Positions 27,940 through 35,997 of a DNA stretch of 64,000 bases are shown here, piece after piece. The stretch is from positions 1 to 64,000 of the forward strand of contig NZ_JAJEWK010000005.1 of the NCBI RefSeq assembly GCF_020687745.1, written 5' to 3'. Positions within the stretch are counted from its first letter, which is position 1; every line of letters starts with the position of its first letter. The DNA comes from Chryseobacterium sp. MFBS3-17. Its GTDB lineage: Bacteria; Bacteroidota; Bacteroidia; Flavobacteriales; Weeksellaceae. The notes beneath the pieces were generated by a model. That model did no database searches. It was not told the DNA's origin and saw only the letters and a program-made list of their open reading frames with translations. A program made the position numbers and the translations under genes.

Positions 27940-29178
27940 TTAGAATTTTGCAATGTCGTCACGGTAGTAGGCGTAATCGAACTGAATGGTTTTCGCATCT
28001 TCGTACACTTTCTTTCGCGCTTCGTCAAAACTGGCGCCTGTTGCTACCAAATTGACTACCCGTCCGCCGGCGCTGTAGATGCCGCCTGCTTTAGACGAGG
28101 CACCGGCCAGCAGTACCGAACTTTGATTGACTCTGTTCAGGTTGGTAATTTCATAACCGGTCTGATATTTTCCGGGATATCCTCCGGAAACCATCACCAG
28201 GCATACGGCTTTTTCGTCTTTAAATTTCAGCTCAATATCTTTACCGTCAATACAATCATTAATGGTATCCAGCAGATTGTTTTCCAGAAGCGGCATGATG
28301 ACCTGAGTTTCAGGGTCTCCTGATCTCATATTGTACTCCAGCAGATGGCAGCCTTTGTCTGTAACCATCAGTCCGAAGAAAATAAATCCGGAAAACATCA
28401 GATAATTATCCTTCATGCCCCGCAGTGTGGGTTCCAGAATGTTTTTTCTGAAATCTTCTTCGTGTGCTGCCGTAAATTCCGGGCTGGGTGCCACGCTTCC
28501 CATTCCTCCGGTATTGGGTCCGGTATGGTTATTCCCTGCTCTTTTGTAATCTTTGGCGGCAATACATGGAATCAGGTCTTTTCCGTTGGAAAAACAGATG
28601 ATAGAGGCTTCAAACCCTTTCAGGTATTCTTCTATCACTACTTTAATGCCTGCGTCGCCGTAGATTTTGGCAATCATGAAATCGTGAATGATTTTCAGAG
28701 CTTCATCCTTGTCATCTGCCAGCACCACGCCTTTCCCCTGTGCAAGACCGGAAGCCTTGATGATTAAAGGATATTGTGCGGTTTTCAGGTACGCTTCTGC
28801 TTCTACATAGGAACTGAAAATTTGTGCAGATGCTGTTTTTACACCATATTCCTGCATGAATTTTTTGGAGTAAGCCTTGCTGCCTTCCAGATTAGCCACT
28901 TTTTTGGATGGTCCGAAAATGCGCAGTCCGGCTTTTGTGAAATCATCTACGATTCCGCTTACCAGGAAAGCCTCCGGACCTACGATGGTCAGATCCACTG
29001 CTTCGCGGATGGCAAAATTCACCAGCTCACGGTTGTCGGTTAAAGAAATATTCTTGCCGATCTGCTCTGTAGTCGCATTTCCTTTGGCAAAGAAAATCTG
29101 AGTGACTCTGCGGTCTTCGGCTAATTTTTTACCAATAGCGGCTTCACGTCCACCATTTCCTATGATTAATATTCTCAT
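27940..29178 (-). CDS. purD: Phosphoribosylamine-glycine ligase (GAR synthetase)
   Basis: A 412-residue ATP-grasp enzyme joining glycine to phosphoribosylamine, step 2 of purine synthesis. It starts MRILIIGNGGREAAI, has the ATP-grasp lysine segment PLIIKASGLAQGKGV and the metal-binding end LEYNMRSGDPETQ. The family usually has GGREHAL; here it reads GGREAAI. It is monofunctional. It carries its own strong promoter (29200-29230) between purH and purD. Confidence 0.96.
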   Translation of the reverse strand: MRILIIGNGGREAAIGKKLAEDRRVTQIFFAKGNATTEQIGKNISLTDNRELVNFAIREAVDLTIVGPEAFLVSGIVDDFTKAGLRIFGPSKKVANLEGSKAYSKKFMQEYGVKTASAQIFSSYVEAEAYLKTAQYPLIIKASGLAQGKGVVLADDKDEALKIIHDFMIAKIYGDAGIKVVIEEYLKGFEASIICFSNGKDLIPCIAAKDYKRAGNNHTGPNTGGMGSVAPSPEFTAAHEEDFRKNILEPTLRGMKDNYLMFSGFIFFGLMVTDKGCHLLEYNMRSGDPETQVIMPLLENNLLDTINDCIDGKDIELKFKDEKAVCLVMVSGGYPGKYQTGYEITNLNRVNQSSVLLAGASSKAGGIYSAGGRVVNLVATGASFDEARKKVYEDAKTIQFDYAYYRDDIAKF

Positions 29179-29199
29179 TTTAATTTATTTTACTATTTA

Positions 29200-29230
29200 C
29201 AAAACTAACAATTTGGGTGGGTTTTTCAAA
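29200..29230 (-). promoter_or_regulatory. Strong Bacteroidota promoter for purD
   Basis: On the minus strand, TTTG (29227-29230) and TAGTTTTG (29200-29207) are separated by 19 bp, the exact Bacteroidota consensus, 22 bp before the purD ATG. Confidence 0.75.
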
Positions 29231-29266
29231 TCTGCAACCCGTAAAATTTCAAGAAAAATCTGCTTT

Positions 29267-30781
29267 CTAGTGGAAGAAATGCCGCATTCCGCTGAACATC
29301 ATCGGGATACCATGCTCATTGGCCGCATCTACAGAATCCTGATCCTTTACAGACCCGCCGGGTTGTATGATGGCTTTAATGCCTTCTGCAGCACAAAAAT
29401 CCACCACATCACGGAACGGAAAAAACGCATCTGACGCTAATACCAGGTCGCCGGAGAATTTTTCTTTGGCTCTTTCCACGGCATGCTGGGTGGCCCAGAT
29501 CCGGTTTACCTGTCCGCCACCGATTCCCAGAGCCTGCGCCCCGTTTGATACCACAATGGCATTGGATTTTACATATTTCACTACTCTCTGGGCAAACAGT
29601 AAAGCTTTTTCCTGCTCCGGAGTCGGCTGCCCAGTGGTAACTGCCTTGATGTCCTGTGAAAACTGATGATCACTGTCCTGTACCAGAATACCACCGTCTG
29701 TTTTCACCCAGGTTTGGGCATCAGATACCGGATTGTTAATCTTAATAATTCTGAGATTTTTCTTCTTTCTGAGGATTTCCAGGGCATCTGCATCAAAATC
29801 TACCGCCATGACGATTTCCAGGAATGTTTTGTTCAGTTCCTCTGCGGTGGCGGCATCTACTTTATAATTCATACCGATGATTCCACCGAAAATAGAAACC
29901 GGATCACACTCGTAGGTTTTGGTATAGGTTTCCACAGCAGATGTTCCAATCGCCACTCCACAAGGTGTGGAATGTTTTACCGCACAGCAGGCCATTTCTT
30001 CTTTAAATTCGTTGACTACCTTCCAGCACAGATCCATATCGCGGAGATTATTAAAGGAAAGTTCTTTGCCCCCCAGGATGTCAAAGTCCTTCATGGCCCC
30101 GTTCTGTGTTGTGGATACGTAGTAAGCCGCAGTCTGATGCGGATTCTCACCATATCTGAGGTCTGACACTTTTTTATAGGAAGCATTCAGGTATTGCGGA
30201 TAGGTTTCTTCCAAAAGCATTGAAGAGATGGCTGCATCATACGCTGAAGTGAGATTAAACACCTTTCCGGCAAGTTTTTTTCTGGTTTCAGGGGTAGTAT
30301 CTCCGGAATCCGTCATTTCCTGCTGTACTTTAGCATAATCTTCCACATCGGTAATCACGGTAACCGCTTTGAAGTTTTTGGCTGCCGAGCGCAGCATGGA
30401 AGGTCCGCCGATGTCTATAAATTCTACTTTTTCATCCAGAGAAATGTCTGCATTGGCATTTTCGAAGAACGGATACAGATTCACAATTACCATGTGAATG
30501 AGTCCGATTTGGTGTTCCTCTACGGTTTTCATGTGTTCCTCATTGGTTCGCACAGCCAGCAGTCCGCCATGAACTTTAGGGTGCAGGGTTTTCACACGGC
30601 CATCCAGCATTTCAGGGAATCCTGTCACTTCGTCAATCTGAATGGGATTGAGACCGGCATCTTTCAGATGTTTAAAAGTTCCGCCGGTGGAAATGAGTTC
30701 GTAATTGTTTGCTTCCAGGAATTTTGCAAAATCTGTGAGTCCGGATTTATCGGACACGGAGATCAGCGCACGTTTTTTCAT
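29267..30781 (-). CDS. purH: Bifunctional AICAR formyltransferase/IMP cyclohydrolase
   Basis: A 504-residue enzyme for the last two steps of IMP synthesis. The N-terminal cyclohydrolase (MGS-like) has [15 protein letters not shown] and [18 protein letters not shown]; the C-terminal transformylase has the Lys-His pair in [10 protein letters not shown] and the end [10 protein letters not shown]. Length is close to the family norm. It lies between purN and purD. The 142-bp spacer to purN contains two hairpins but no promoter consensus, so it is probably read through from purMN. Confidence 0.97.
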   Translation of the reverse strand: MKKRALISVSDKSGLTDFAKFLEANNYELISTGGTFKHLKDAGLNPIQIDEVTGFPEMLDGRVKTLHPKVHGGLLAVRTNEEHMKTVEEHQIGLIHMVIVNLYPFFENANADISLDEKVEFIDIGGPSMLRSAAKNFKAVTVITDVEDYAKVQQEMTDSGDTTPETRKKLAGKVFNLTSAYDAAISSMLLEETYPQYLNASYKKVSDLRYGENPHQTAAYYVSTTQNGAMKDFDILGGKELSFNNLRDMDLCWKVVNEFKEEMACCAVKHSTPCGVAIGTSAVETYTKTYECDPVSIFGGIIGMNYKVDAATAEELNKTFLEIVMAVDFDADALEILRKKKNLRIIKINNPVSDAQTWVKTDGGILVQDSDHQFSQDIKAVTTGQPTPEQEKALLFAQRVVKYVKSNAIVVSNGAQALGIGGGQVNRIWATQHAVERAKEKFSGDLVLASDAFFPFRDVVDFCAAEGIKAIIQPGGSVKDQDSVDAANEHGIPMMFSGMRHFFH

Positions 30782-30923
30782 TTTTACTTTCTATTTATTC
30801 TTTATTCTTTCATGCGAGCCGTCAGAAACCGGCCCTCGCCTTTATTTATGATGTATTACATTTCCGCGAAATGGTGAAATGTTCTGATTGATAGCCGCTG
30901 GTCAATGACTGCGGTTCCTCATT
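30782..30923 (-). other. Structured purN-purH spacer
   Basis: On the minus strand this spacer can fold two hairpins: ACATTTC/GAAATGT closing a short loop, and GCGAG/CTCGC with an inner CCG/CGG. There is no T run, no TAnnTTTG and no ORF of note. It may be an mRNA processing or translational control element, or simply spacer. Confidence 0.35.
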
Positions 30924-31493
30924 TCAGGACTGATTCCGCAAAACTTTTGCAATGGCTTTCGGGAAAATGTCATATTCTGCCTGATGCACTTTTGCGGCAA
31001 GTGTTTCGGGAGTATCGTTTTCTTCCACTGCAACCTTGCCCTGCAGAATGATTTCGCCTTCGTCTATTTCAGCGGTCACGAAATGCACTGTGGCGCCGCT
31101 TTCTTTTTCGCCTGCATCAATCACAGCCTGGTGCACATTCATTCCCCACATTCCTTTGCCTCCAAATTTCGGGAGCAGTGCGGGGTGAATATTGATGATT
31201 CTGCCATGGTATTTTTCGCAAAAACCGGTACTCAGTATGGAGAGAAAGCCTGCCAGTACAATAAGGCTGGTATCTTCCGGCATCAGCGTTTCCAGTGCTG
31301 CCGAAAAACCTTTTCCTCTTCTGATCAGTTGATTTTTAATGCCGTGATCTTCTGCACGCTGCAGTCCGTAACATTCACGGTCTGCCACAACCAGACTGAT
31401 TTCCGCATCCGGAATCTCGCCGGAGGCAGTGCTGTCTATGATTCTTTGCAGATTGGTTCCTGACCCGGAAACTAAGATGACTAATTTTTTCAT
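30924..31493 (-). CDS. purN: Phosphoribosylglycinamide formyltransferase
   Basis: A 189-residue folate-dependent GAR transformylase (step 3 of purine synthesis). The N-terminal phosphate loop reads VSGSGTNLQ, and the catalytic trio is in NIHPALLPKF (Asn, His) and ATVHFVTAEIDEG (the Asp). A short insertion GKGMWGMNVH replaces the usual GxxAxxxxH spacing. It lies 23 bp after purM on the same strand and is transcribed with it. Confidence 0.95.
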   Translation of the reverse strand: MKKLVILVSGSGTNLQRIIDSTASGEIPDAEISLVVADRECYGLQRAEDHGIKNQLIRRGKGFSAALETLMPEDTSLIVLAGFLSILSTGFCEKYHGRIINIHPALLPKFGGKGMWGMNVHQAVIDAGEKESGATVHFVTAEIDEGEIILQGKVAVEENDTPETLAAKVHQAEYDIFPKAIAKVLRNQS

Positions 31494-31516
31494 GCGGTCG
31501 CCGTTTTCGGCTGATC

Positions 31517-32509
31517 TTAGTTTAAAATAATTTTTGTGTCAGCGTTTTCAGTAATTTCTCCAATTTCATAAGCATCATCTACAAGATTCAGTACTTTTCC
31601 TGCATGAGCCTCATCGGTCACAATCACCATGCCTACCCCCATATTGAAGGTTCCGAACATTTCATGTCTTTCAATTTTCCCGCGTTTCTCCAGCTCCAGC
31701 ATGACCGCCGGAATTTTAATTCTGGAAGTATCGATGCTGGCACAGAGTCCGTCGGTCAGTATTCTTGGTACGTTTTCTATGAGTCCGCCACCCGTAATGT
31801 GAGCTATGCCGCCTACTTTTACTTCTTCCAGCACCCGGAATACATCGTTGTAGTATAATCTGGTAGGCACCAGCAGCGTTTCGTACAGTGGTTTGCCTTC
31901 AAATTCTTCATTAAAATCCGGGAATATTTTTCTGACCAGGGAGAATCCGTTGCTGTGAAAACCGGAACTTGGCAATGCGATGATTTTATCGCCTTTCTTA
32001 ATTTTTGAACCGTCTATGATCTCATCTTTTTCCACAATACCCACACAGAATCCGGCCACATCATAATCTCCGGGCTGGTACATGCCCGGCATTTCTGCGG
32101 TTTCACCACCAATAAGTGCACAGTTATTGTCTTTGCAGGCGCTCACCATGCCCATTACAATTTCTGCAGCAATTTCCGAGTCCAGTTTGCCACACGCCAG
32201 ATAATCCAGAAAGAACAGCGGTTTTGCACCATGGCACAGGATATCATTGGCACACATGGCAAAACAATCTACGCCTATGGAGTCGTATTTTTTAGAATCC
32301 AGCGCTACTTTCAGTTTGGTTCCTACCCCATCGGTACCCGAGACCAGCACCGGATTTTTGTAGCCTGCAATCTGGTAAAAAGCACCAAAGCTGCCCAGGT
32401 TATTCAGTACATTTTCGTTGTGCGTTTCTGCTACGGCAGATTTTATTTTATCTACTGTTTTGTAGCCTTCTTCCTTGTCTACACCGGCGGATTTATAGGT
32501 ATTGCTCAT
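31517..32509 (-). CDS. purM: Phosphoribosylformylglycinamidine cyclo-ligase (AIR synthetase)
   Basis: A 330-residue PurM-fold ATP-dependent enzyme that closes the imidazole ring. I start at ATG 32509 (MSNTYKSAGVD, the family start); the open frame extends 21 codons further but that part reads like leader. Motifs include LVSGTDGVGTK, GVDCFAMCANDI and ALIGGETAEMPG. First gene of the purine cluster. It is preceded by a leader with a strong hairpin and an intrinsic terminator, implying attenuation. Confidence 0.96.
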   Translation of the reverse strand: MSNTYKSAGVDKEEGYKTVDKIKSAVAETHNENVLNNLGSFGAFYQIAGYKNPVLVSGTDGVGTKLKVALDSKKYDSIGVDCFAMCANDILCHGAKPLFFLDYLACGKLDSEIAAEIVMGMVSACKDNNCALIGGETAEMPGMYQPGDYDVAGFCVGIVEKDEIIDGSKIKKGDKIIALPSSGFHSNGFSLVRKIFPDFNEEFEGKPLYETLLVPTRLYYNDVFRVLEEVKVGGIAHITGGGLIENVPRILTDGLCASIDTSRIKIPAVMLELEKRGKIERHEMFGTFNMGVGMVIVTDEAHAGKVLNLVDDAYEIGEITENADTKIILN

Positions 32510-32699
32510 AATATTGGTTTGTGGTTCTTCCTGATGAAATGATTTCAATTTGTTCAATAAAAAAGCCGACAAATATATGCTTGCCGGCTTTCGTTCAGTA
32601 TTTTTCAGCGTCAGTTACATCTCCAGACATGTGGATCTCAGGTTTTGGAAGATGTAATTGGTGCAGTTTCAATTCTCAAATTTTAGTCTGGCAAAAATA
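32510..32699 (-). promoter_or_regulatory. purM leader with stem-loop and intrinsic terminator (candidate riboswitch/attenuator)
   Basis: A -7 box TATTTTTG lies at 32692-32699 (minus). The predicted leader then forms an 11-bp stem with one bulged A (32646-32657 with 32615-32625, loop 20 nt), followed by a terminator hairpin (32581-32591 with 32562-32572, one G-U) and a T run (32557-32564 as A). The terminator is about 50 bp before the purM ATG, with no other minus-strand gene upstream to end. A mini-ORF of 11 codons (32595-32630, MSGDVTDAEKY) ends just before the terminator stem. I cannot match it to a known riboswitch class. Confidence 0.6.
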
Positions 32700-32769
32700 C
32701 TGATTTTAAACCAATTTTAAAAATTCAAAAAATATTTTTTTAAGCCAGTCATTATCGGTCTGTTTTGGT

Positions 32770-32777
32770 TATTTTTG
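32770..32777 (+). promoter_or_regulatory. -7 promoter element for DUF808 gene
   Basis: TATTTTTG, a full TAnnTTTG match, 18 bp before the ATG. The -33 box is not clear. Confidence 0.45.
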
Positions 32778-32795
32778 TAGCCTAAATTTCACTTT

Positions 32796-33674
32796 ATGGC
32801 ATCAGGCTTTTTTGCAATTCTGGATGATATTGCAGCCTTAATGGACGATGTGGCCGTGACTTCCAAACTGGCTACTAAACAAACGGCCGGGATTCTGGGA
32901 GACGACCTTGCGGTGAATGCCGAAAAGGCTACGGGTTTCCTTTCGAACAGAGAAATTCCCGTTCTGCTGAAGATCATGAAAGGCTCGCTCATTAACAAAC
33001 TCATTATACTTCCGGTGGCATTTTTGCTGCAGGCACTTTACCCGCCTGCCATTACCATCATCCTCATCATCGGCGGACTGTATCTGGCCTATGAGGGAAT
33101 GGAAAAAATCATAGAATTCCTGTTCCACCGGGAGAAGAAAGGCAAAGAGGTGGTTCGGGAAATAGAAAATCCTCTGGAAAACGGTGCCGACTTAGAAAAA
33201 GCCAAAATCAAATCTGCGGTCACTACGGATTTTATCCTGTCTATAGAAATTGTCATTATTGCACTGGGTACGGTGCTGGACCGCAGTCTGGCCATTCAGA
33301 TCATTACGGTATCTATTGTTTCCCTTATCGCTACGGTAGGTGTATATGGTATTGTAGCGCTGATTGTCCGGATGGATGATGCCGGTTATAACCTCATTAA
33401 AAGATCAGACAGCAAAGGTTTTCTGAATGCGGTGGGTGAGACACTGGTAAAAGCGTTACCGATTGTCATCAAAGCGCTCGGCGTCATCGGTACCATTGCT
33501 TTATTGCTGGTTTCCGGTGGGATTTTCGAGCATAATATTGAATTTCTGCATCACCTGCTTCCGGATCTTTATCCGATGCTGAAGCAGTTGCTTTTCGGTA
33601 TTGCTGCCGGACTGGTTATGGTTCCGCTGGTGCTTTTGGGCAAGAAAATATTCACGGCGGTGAAGCAAGCATAA
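32796..33674 (+). CDS. DUF808 inner membrane protein
   Basis: A 292-residue protein of the DUF808 (YedI-like) family, recognised from the opening MASGFFAILDDIAALMDDVA and the block KQTAGILGDDLAVNAEKA. Hydrophobic helices are visible at about residues 68-98, 145-165, 170-195, 225-250 and 262-285. The function of the family is unknown. It is a single-gene unit, divergent from the purine cluster, closed by a strong terminator. Confidence 0.88.
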   Translation: MASGFFAILDDIAALMDDVAVTSKLATKQTAGILGDDLAVNAEKATGFLSNREIPVLLKIMKGSLINKLIILPVAFLLQALYPPAITIILIIGGLYLAYEGMEKIIEFLFHREKKGKEVVREIENPLENGADLEKAKIKSAVTTDFILSIEIVIIALGTVLDRSLAIQIITVSIVSLIATVGVYGIVALIVRMDDAGYNLIKRSDSKGFLNAVGETLVKALPIVIKALGVIGTIALLLVSGGIFEHNIEFLHHLLPDLYPMLKQLLFGIAAGLVMVPLVLLGKKIFTAVKQA

Positions 33675-33699
33675 GTGAAATCAATTGGTTCGCAGCATA

Positions 33700-33729
33700 A
33701 AAAAATCGGGTTTTAGGCCCGATTTTTTT
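33700..33729. terminator. Bidirectional terminator
   Basis: Arms AAAAATCGGG / CCCGATTTTT (33701-33710, 33718-33727), loop of seven, between convergent DUF808 and FMN reductase genes. Confidence 0.9.
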
Positions 33730-33733
33730 ATTA

Positions 33734-34267
33734 TCAATGATTTTGTTTGATGTTCTCAATTTTGGATTTCAGTTCTTCCCGTTTTTCCGGGTCCAGAATT
33801 CCATTTTCCTGATCAAAATTATCTTTGAACCTGGGCAACGAAAAAGTTTCCAATACCTCTGCCCCATCGTAAGGAAAACGTTTTTCAGCTATCTCCAGCA
33901 CACTGGCTCCACCGCGGCCGCCATCTGAAGTGGCCATGAGCAGCATGGGTTTGCCGTTGAAAATTTTGCGGTTTTTAATTCTGGAAATCCAGTCCATCAG
34001 GTTTTTGAATACCGCCGGGAAATTCCCGTTATTCTCTGGTGTGGAAAGCAGGAGCAACTGAGCAGCATCTATTTTGGCAGCAAAATCCAGGGCTTTTTGC
34101 GGAATTCCGTGCTCTATTTCAGTTTCCCGTTTATAGATGGGCATATCATAATCATTGAGATCCAGAATTTCAACCTCGTCTTCTGCAAAGAAAGAAGCAG
34201 CGAAGGTGACCAGTTGTTTGTTGATGGAAACCGTGGAATTACTCCCGGCAAAAGCAAGTATTTTCAT
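33734..34267 (-). CDS. NADPH-dependent FMN reductase family flavoprotein
   Basis: A 177-residue flavodoxin-like protein from ATG 34267 (MKILAFAGSNSTVSINKQLV); 16 upstream open codons are discarded because the family begins here. The FMN phosphate loop is GSNSTVSINKQL, and the second flavin loop TPENNGNFPAVFKNLMDW matches the PEYNxxxxxxLKNxxDW motif of the NADPH:FMN/azo reductase group. The third loop is TSDGGRGGAS. Likely a cytoplasmic quinone, azo or flavin reductase. Confidence 0.88.
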   Translation of the reverse strand: MKILAFAGSNSTVSINKQLVTFAASFFAEDEVEILDLNDYDMPIYKRETEIEHGIPQKALDFAAKIDAAQLLLLSTPENNGNFPAVFKNLMDWISRIKNRKIFNGKPMLLMATSDGGRGGASVLEIAEKRFPYDGAEVLETFSLPRFKDNFDQENGILDPEKREELKSKIENIKQNH

Positions 34268-34350
34268 TGTGAAGTTTATTAAAGAAGTAAAATTACGGAT
34301 TTTGCCGCAATACATGACGTTAGCCGTAATTTTATAACAATACTACGTAA

Positions 34351-34680
34351 ATGAAGATTTTAATCCTGATATTTTTTCCAATTTTTGTTTTTAGTCAACA
34401 AGAAAATGATTGGGCAAGTACAATGAAAATAGCAATGGATAATATTAATAGTAAAGATTTTGATACTGCACTCATAAATTTAGATAAATCTCTTAAATTT
34501 TCACCTAATAATCCAAGTTCATTATATTTTAAAGGTTATTTAAAAATTATAATTGGCGAACAAGAAGAGGGTTGTGAGGCATTAGTAGACGCAATATATT
34601 TTAATAGTAATTCAGCAAAGAATTTATATGCTGAAAAATGTATAGATTTAAAACAGGTAAATTCACATTGCAAATTTTAG
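34351..34680 (+). CDS. Small exported TPR-like protein, AT-rich
   Basis: A 109-residue protein with a signal peptide (MKILILIFFPIFVFSQQ) and about two TPR units (AMDNINSKDFDTALINLDKSLKFSPNN). Codons are markedly more AT-rich than in neighbouring genes, suggesting acquisition. Its last 43 bp overlap the next gene in another frame. Just upstream (34309-34318) is CGTTAGCCGT, a sequence seen near gene-cassette boundaries in flavobacteria by my recollection. Function is unknown. Confidence 0.65.
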   Translation: MKILILIFFPIFVFSQQENDWASTMKIAMDNINSKDFDTALINLDKSLKFSPNNPSSLYFKGYLKIIIGEQEEGCEALVDAIYFNSNSAKNLYAEKCIDLKQVNSHCKF

Positions 34681-34937
34681 GAGATTCTCAGATTTATAAT
34701 TTTGAAAGAAGAGAAAATGTTCAATATGAAACTTATGAAGGACAAACTTATAGTGGTAAAATCTCTTGGTTAAAGAATGGTGATTATACAATAATTCCAA
34801 CTGACGAAAGTGAAATAGTACTTTCTCAAAATCCTAAATTTATTGCACGAATATTAAAAATTAATGAAAACGAGTATTTGTATAGAAAAATTGAAGAAAA
34901 TCAAGTGCAATTCGGAAGAGTAAATAAAATCGATTAA
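34638..34937 (+). CDS. Small beta-rich protein, probably N-terminally truncated
   Basis: A 99-residue frame opening MYRFKTGKFTLQILGD. In flavobacteria I know small secreted proteins in which a Cys-x-x-FKTGKF segment follows a signal peptide; here no signal peptide precedes it, and the frame overlaps the TPR gene by 43 bp. Either the gene lost its own start, or a frameshift near 34640-34680 joins it to the TPR protein. Strands such as ISWLKNGDYTIIP suggest a small beta sheet. AT-rich like its neighbours. Confidence 0.5.
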   Translation: MYRFKTGKFTLQILGDSQIYNFERRENVQYETYEGQTYSGKISWLKNGDYTIIPTDESEIVLSQNPKFIARILKINENEYLYRKIEENQVQFGRVNKID

Positions 34938-34966
34938 AAAAAAACTACGGTTAACTTCGGTTGCCG

Positions 34967-35105
34967 TTGCACAACCCCTCTTTTCTACAAATAAAGGCCA
35001 AAATGCGTAAAAAATGACCTCCTCAGAAGCGTTTCTCAGGAGATTTTTGTTTCGCGAGGGGAAAGATAATATTAATGCCTAAGTTTTCAGATTGAAATGA
35101 ACTGC
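34967..35105 (+). repeat. Direct repeat copy A flanking the toxin-antitoxin genes, with hairpin
   Basis: This stretch is an imperfect copy of 35808-35950. Shared blocks in order: TTGCACAACCCC, TTTTCT, AAAATGCGTAAAA, CCTC.TCAGAAG, GGGAAAGATAAT, TTAATGCCTAAGTTTTCA and ATGAACTGC. A hairpin around 35018-35042 with a following T run makes it terminator-like, ending the gene at 34937. The rest of this 302-bp gap (35106-35239) holds the toxin-antitoxin promoter. Confidence 0.75.
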
Positions 35106-35201
35106 CGCAAAGTACAATGCTGGCGGGATATCGGTGGCAATTTTACCAAACCGAGCCGAAGCCACATACCTCGACAATTTCAAAATAAAAATGTGCAATA
35201 C

Positions 35202-35223
35202 TTACCAAATTTTGGTAACTTTG
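35202..35223 (+). promoter_or_regulatory. Palindromic operator over the parDE promoter
   Basis: TTACCAAA / TTTGGTAA (35202-35209, 35211-35218) is a perfect 8-base inverted repeat around one base. The -7 box TAACTTTG (35216-35223) overlaps its right arm, 17 bp before the antitoxin ATG. This is the expected place for autorepression by the ParD or ParDE complex. Confidence 0.65.
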
Positions 35224-35239
35224 AATAAAGTTTATAAAA

Positions 35240-35488
35240 ATGAAAAATACATCAATATCACTTGGAAACTATTTTGATCAGTTTGTAAGCAGTCAGGTTT
35301 CAGCAGGTCGTTATAAAAATGTCAGTGAAGTTATTCGTGCAGGGCTTCGACTTTTAGAAGATGAAGAAAATAAAGTAATTGCATTGAAGGCTGCGATTCA
35401 GAAAGGATTAGATAGCCCACTTGTAGAAAATTTCGACTTCAAAGAAAATTTGAAAAACCTAAAAGATCAGAAAAGAAAAAATGGCTAA
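35240..35488 (+). CDS. parD: ParD-family antitoxin (ribbon-helix-helix)
   Basis: An 82-residue antitoxin. The N-terminal ribbon-helix-helix (TSISLGNYFDQFVSSQVSAG then YKNVSEVIRAGLRLLEDEE) binds DNA; the C-terminal charged region (ENFDFKENLKNLKDQKRKNG) is the unstructured toxin wrap typical of ParD. It overlaps the toxin gene by 8 bp, so translation is coupled. Promoter and operator are at 35202-35223. Confidence 0.9.
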   Translation: MKNTSISLGNYFDQFVSSQVSAGRYKNVSEVIRAGLRLLEDEENKVIALKAAIQKGLDSPLVENFDFKENLKNLKDQKRKNG

Positions 35489-35780
35489 TGTTATTTTAAG
35501 ACAAGAGGCTATTGACGACCTGAATGATATTTGGATTTACACTTTTGAAGAATGGTCAGAAAAGCAGGCTGACAAATACTATTTAGCGTTAGAATTTGCC
35601 TGTACGCAAATCGGAAGAACTCCAGAACTCGGAAAAGAATATGATGGGATAAGCGATAACTTGCTTGGATTGAGAACGGGAAATCACATTATTTTCTATC
35701 AAGTTATTTCCAGTGATAGAATTGAAGTTGTTAGAATATTACACGAACGAATGGACTTGAAATACAAACTGAACGAATAA
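35481..35780 (+). CDS. parE: ParE/RelE-superfamily toxin
   Basis: A 99-residue toxin. It opens with VILRQEAIDDLNDIWIYTFEEW, the usual ParE helix-strand start, and ends with the conserved GNHIIFYQV and IEVVRILHERMD strands. ParE members poison DNA gyrase; RelE-like relatives cut mRNA. The sequence is closer to ParE. All expected elements look intact. AT-rich composition and flanking repeats point to a mobile module. Confidence 0.9.
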   Translation: MANVILRQEAIDDLNDIWIYTFEEWSEKQADKYYLALEFACTQIGRTPELGKEYDGISDNLLGLRTGNHIIFYQVISSDRIEVVRILHERMDLKYKLNE

Positions 35781-35807
35781 AAAAACTACCACCAATAAAG
35801 GTCGCAA

Positions 35808-35950
35808 TTGCACAACCCCAATTTTCTGGAAATCATCACTAAAATGCGTAAAACCCACCCTCTTCAGAAGTGATATCTGAGGAGGTTTTTATTTCTGGCA
35901 GGGAAAGATAATGTTAATGCCTAAGTTTTCATATCTTTGAGATGAACTGC
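35808..35950 (+). repeat. Direct repeat copy B, with intrinsic terminator hairpin
   Basis: Second copy of the repeat at 34967-35105, same orientation, starting 28 bp past the toxin stop. Its hairpin (about 35859-35885, near-perfect 10-base arms with one G-U) and the TTTTTA after it should terminate parDE. The arms differ in sequence from copy A. A perfect -7 box TATCTTTG (35932-35939) near its right end may drive the DUF488 gene. Confidence 0.75.
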
Positions 35951-35997
35951 GGCACAGGCGCCCGCTTCGTCTGTCTGCTCCCCCCAAAACAAACCCC

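Noticed and set aside
32521-32703. Plus-strand open frame antisense to the purM leader
   Set aside because: No promoter, no family features; it is a shadow of the structured leader.
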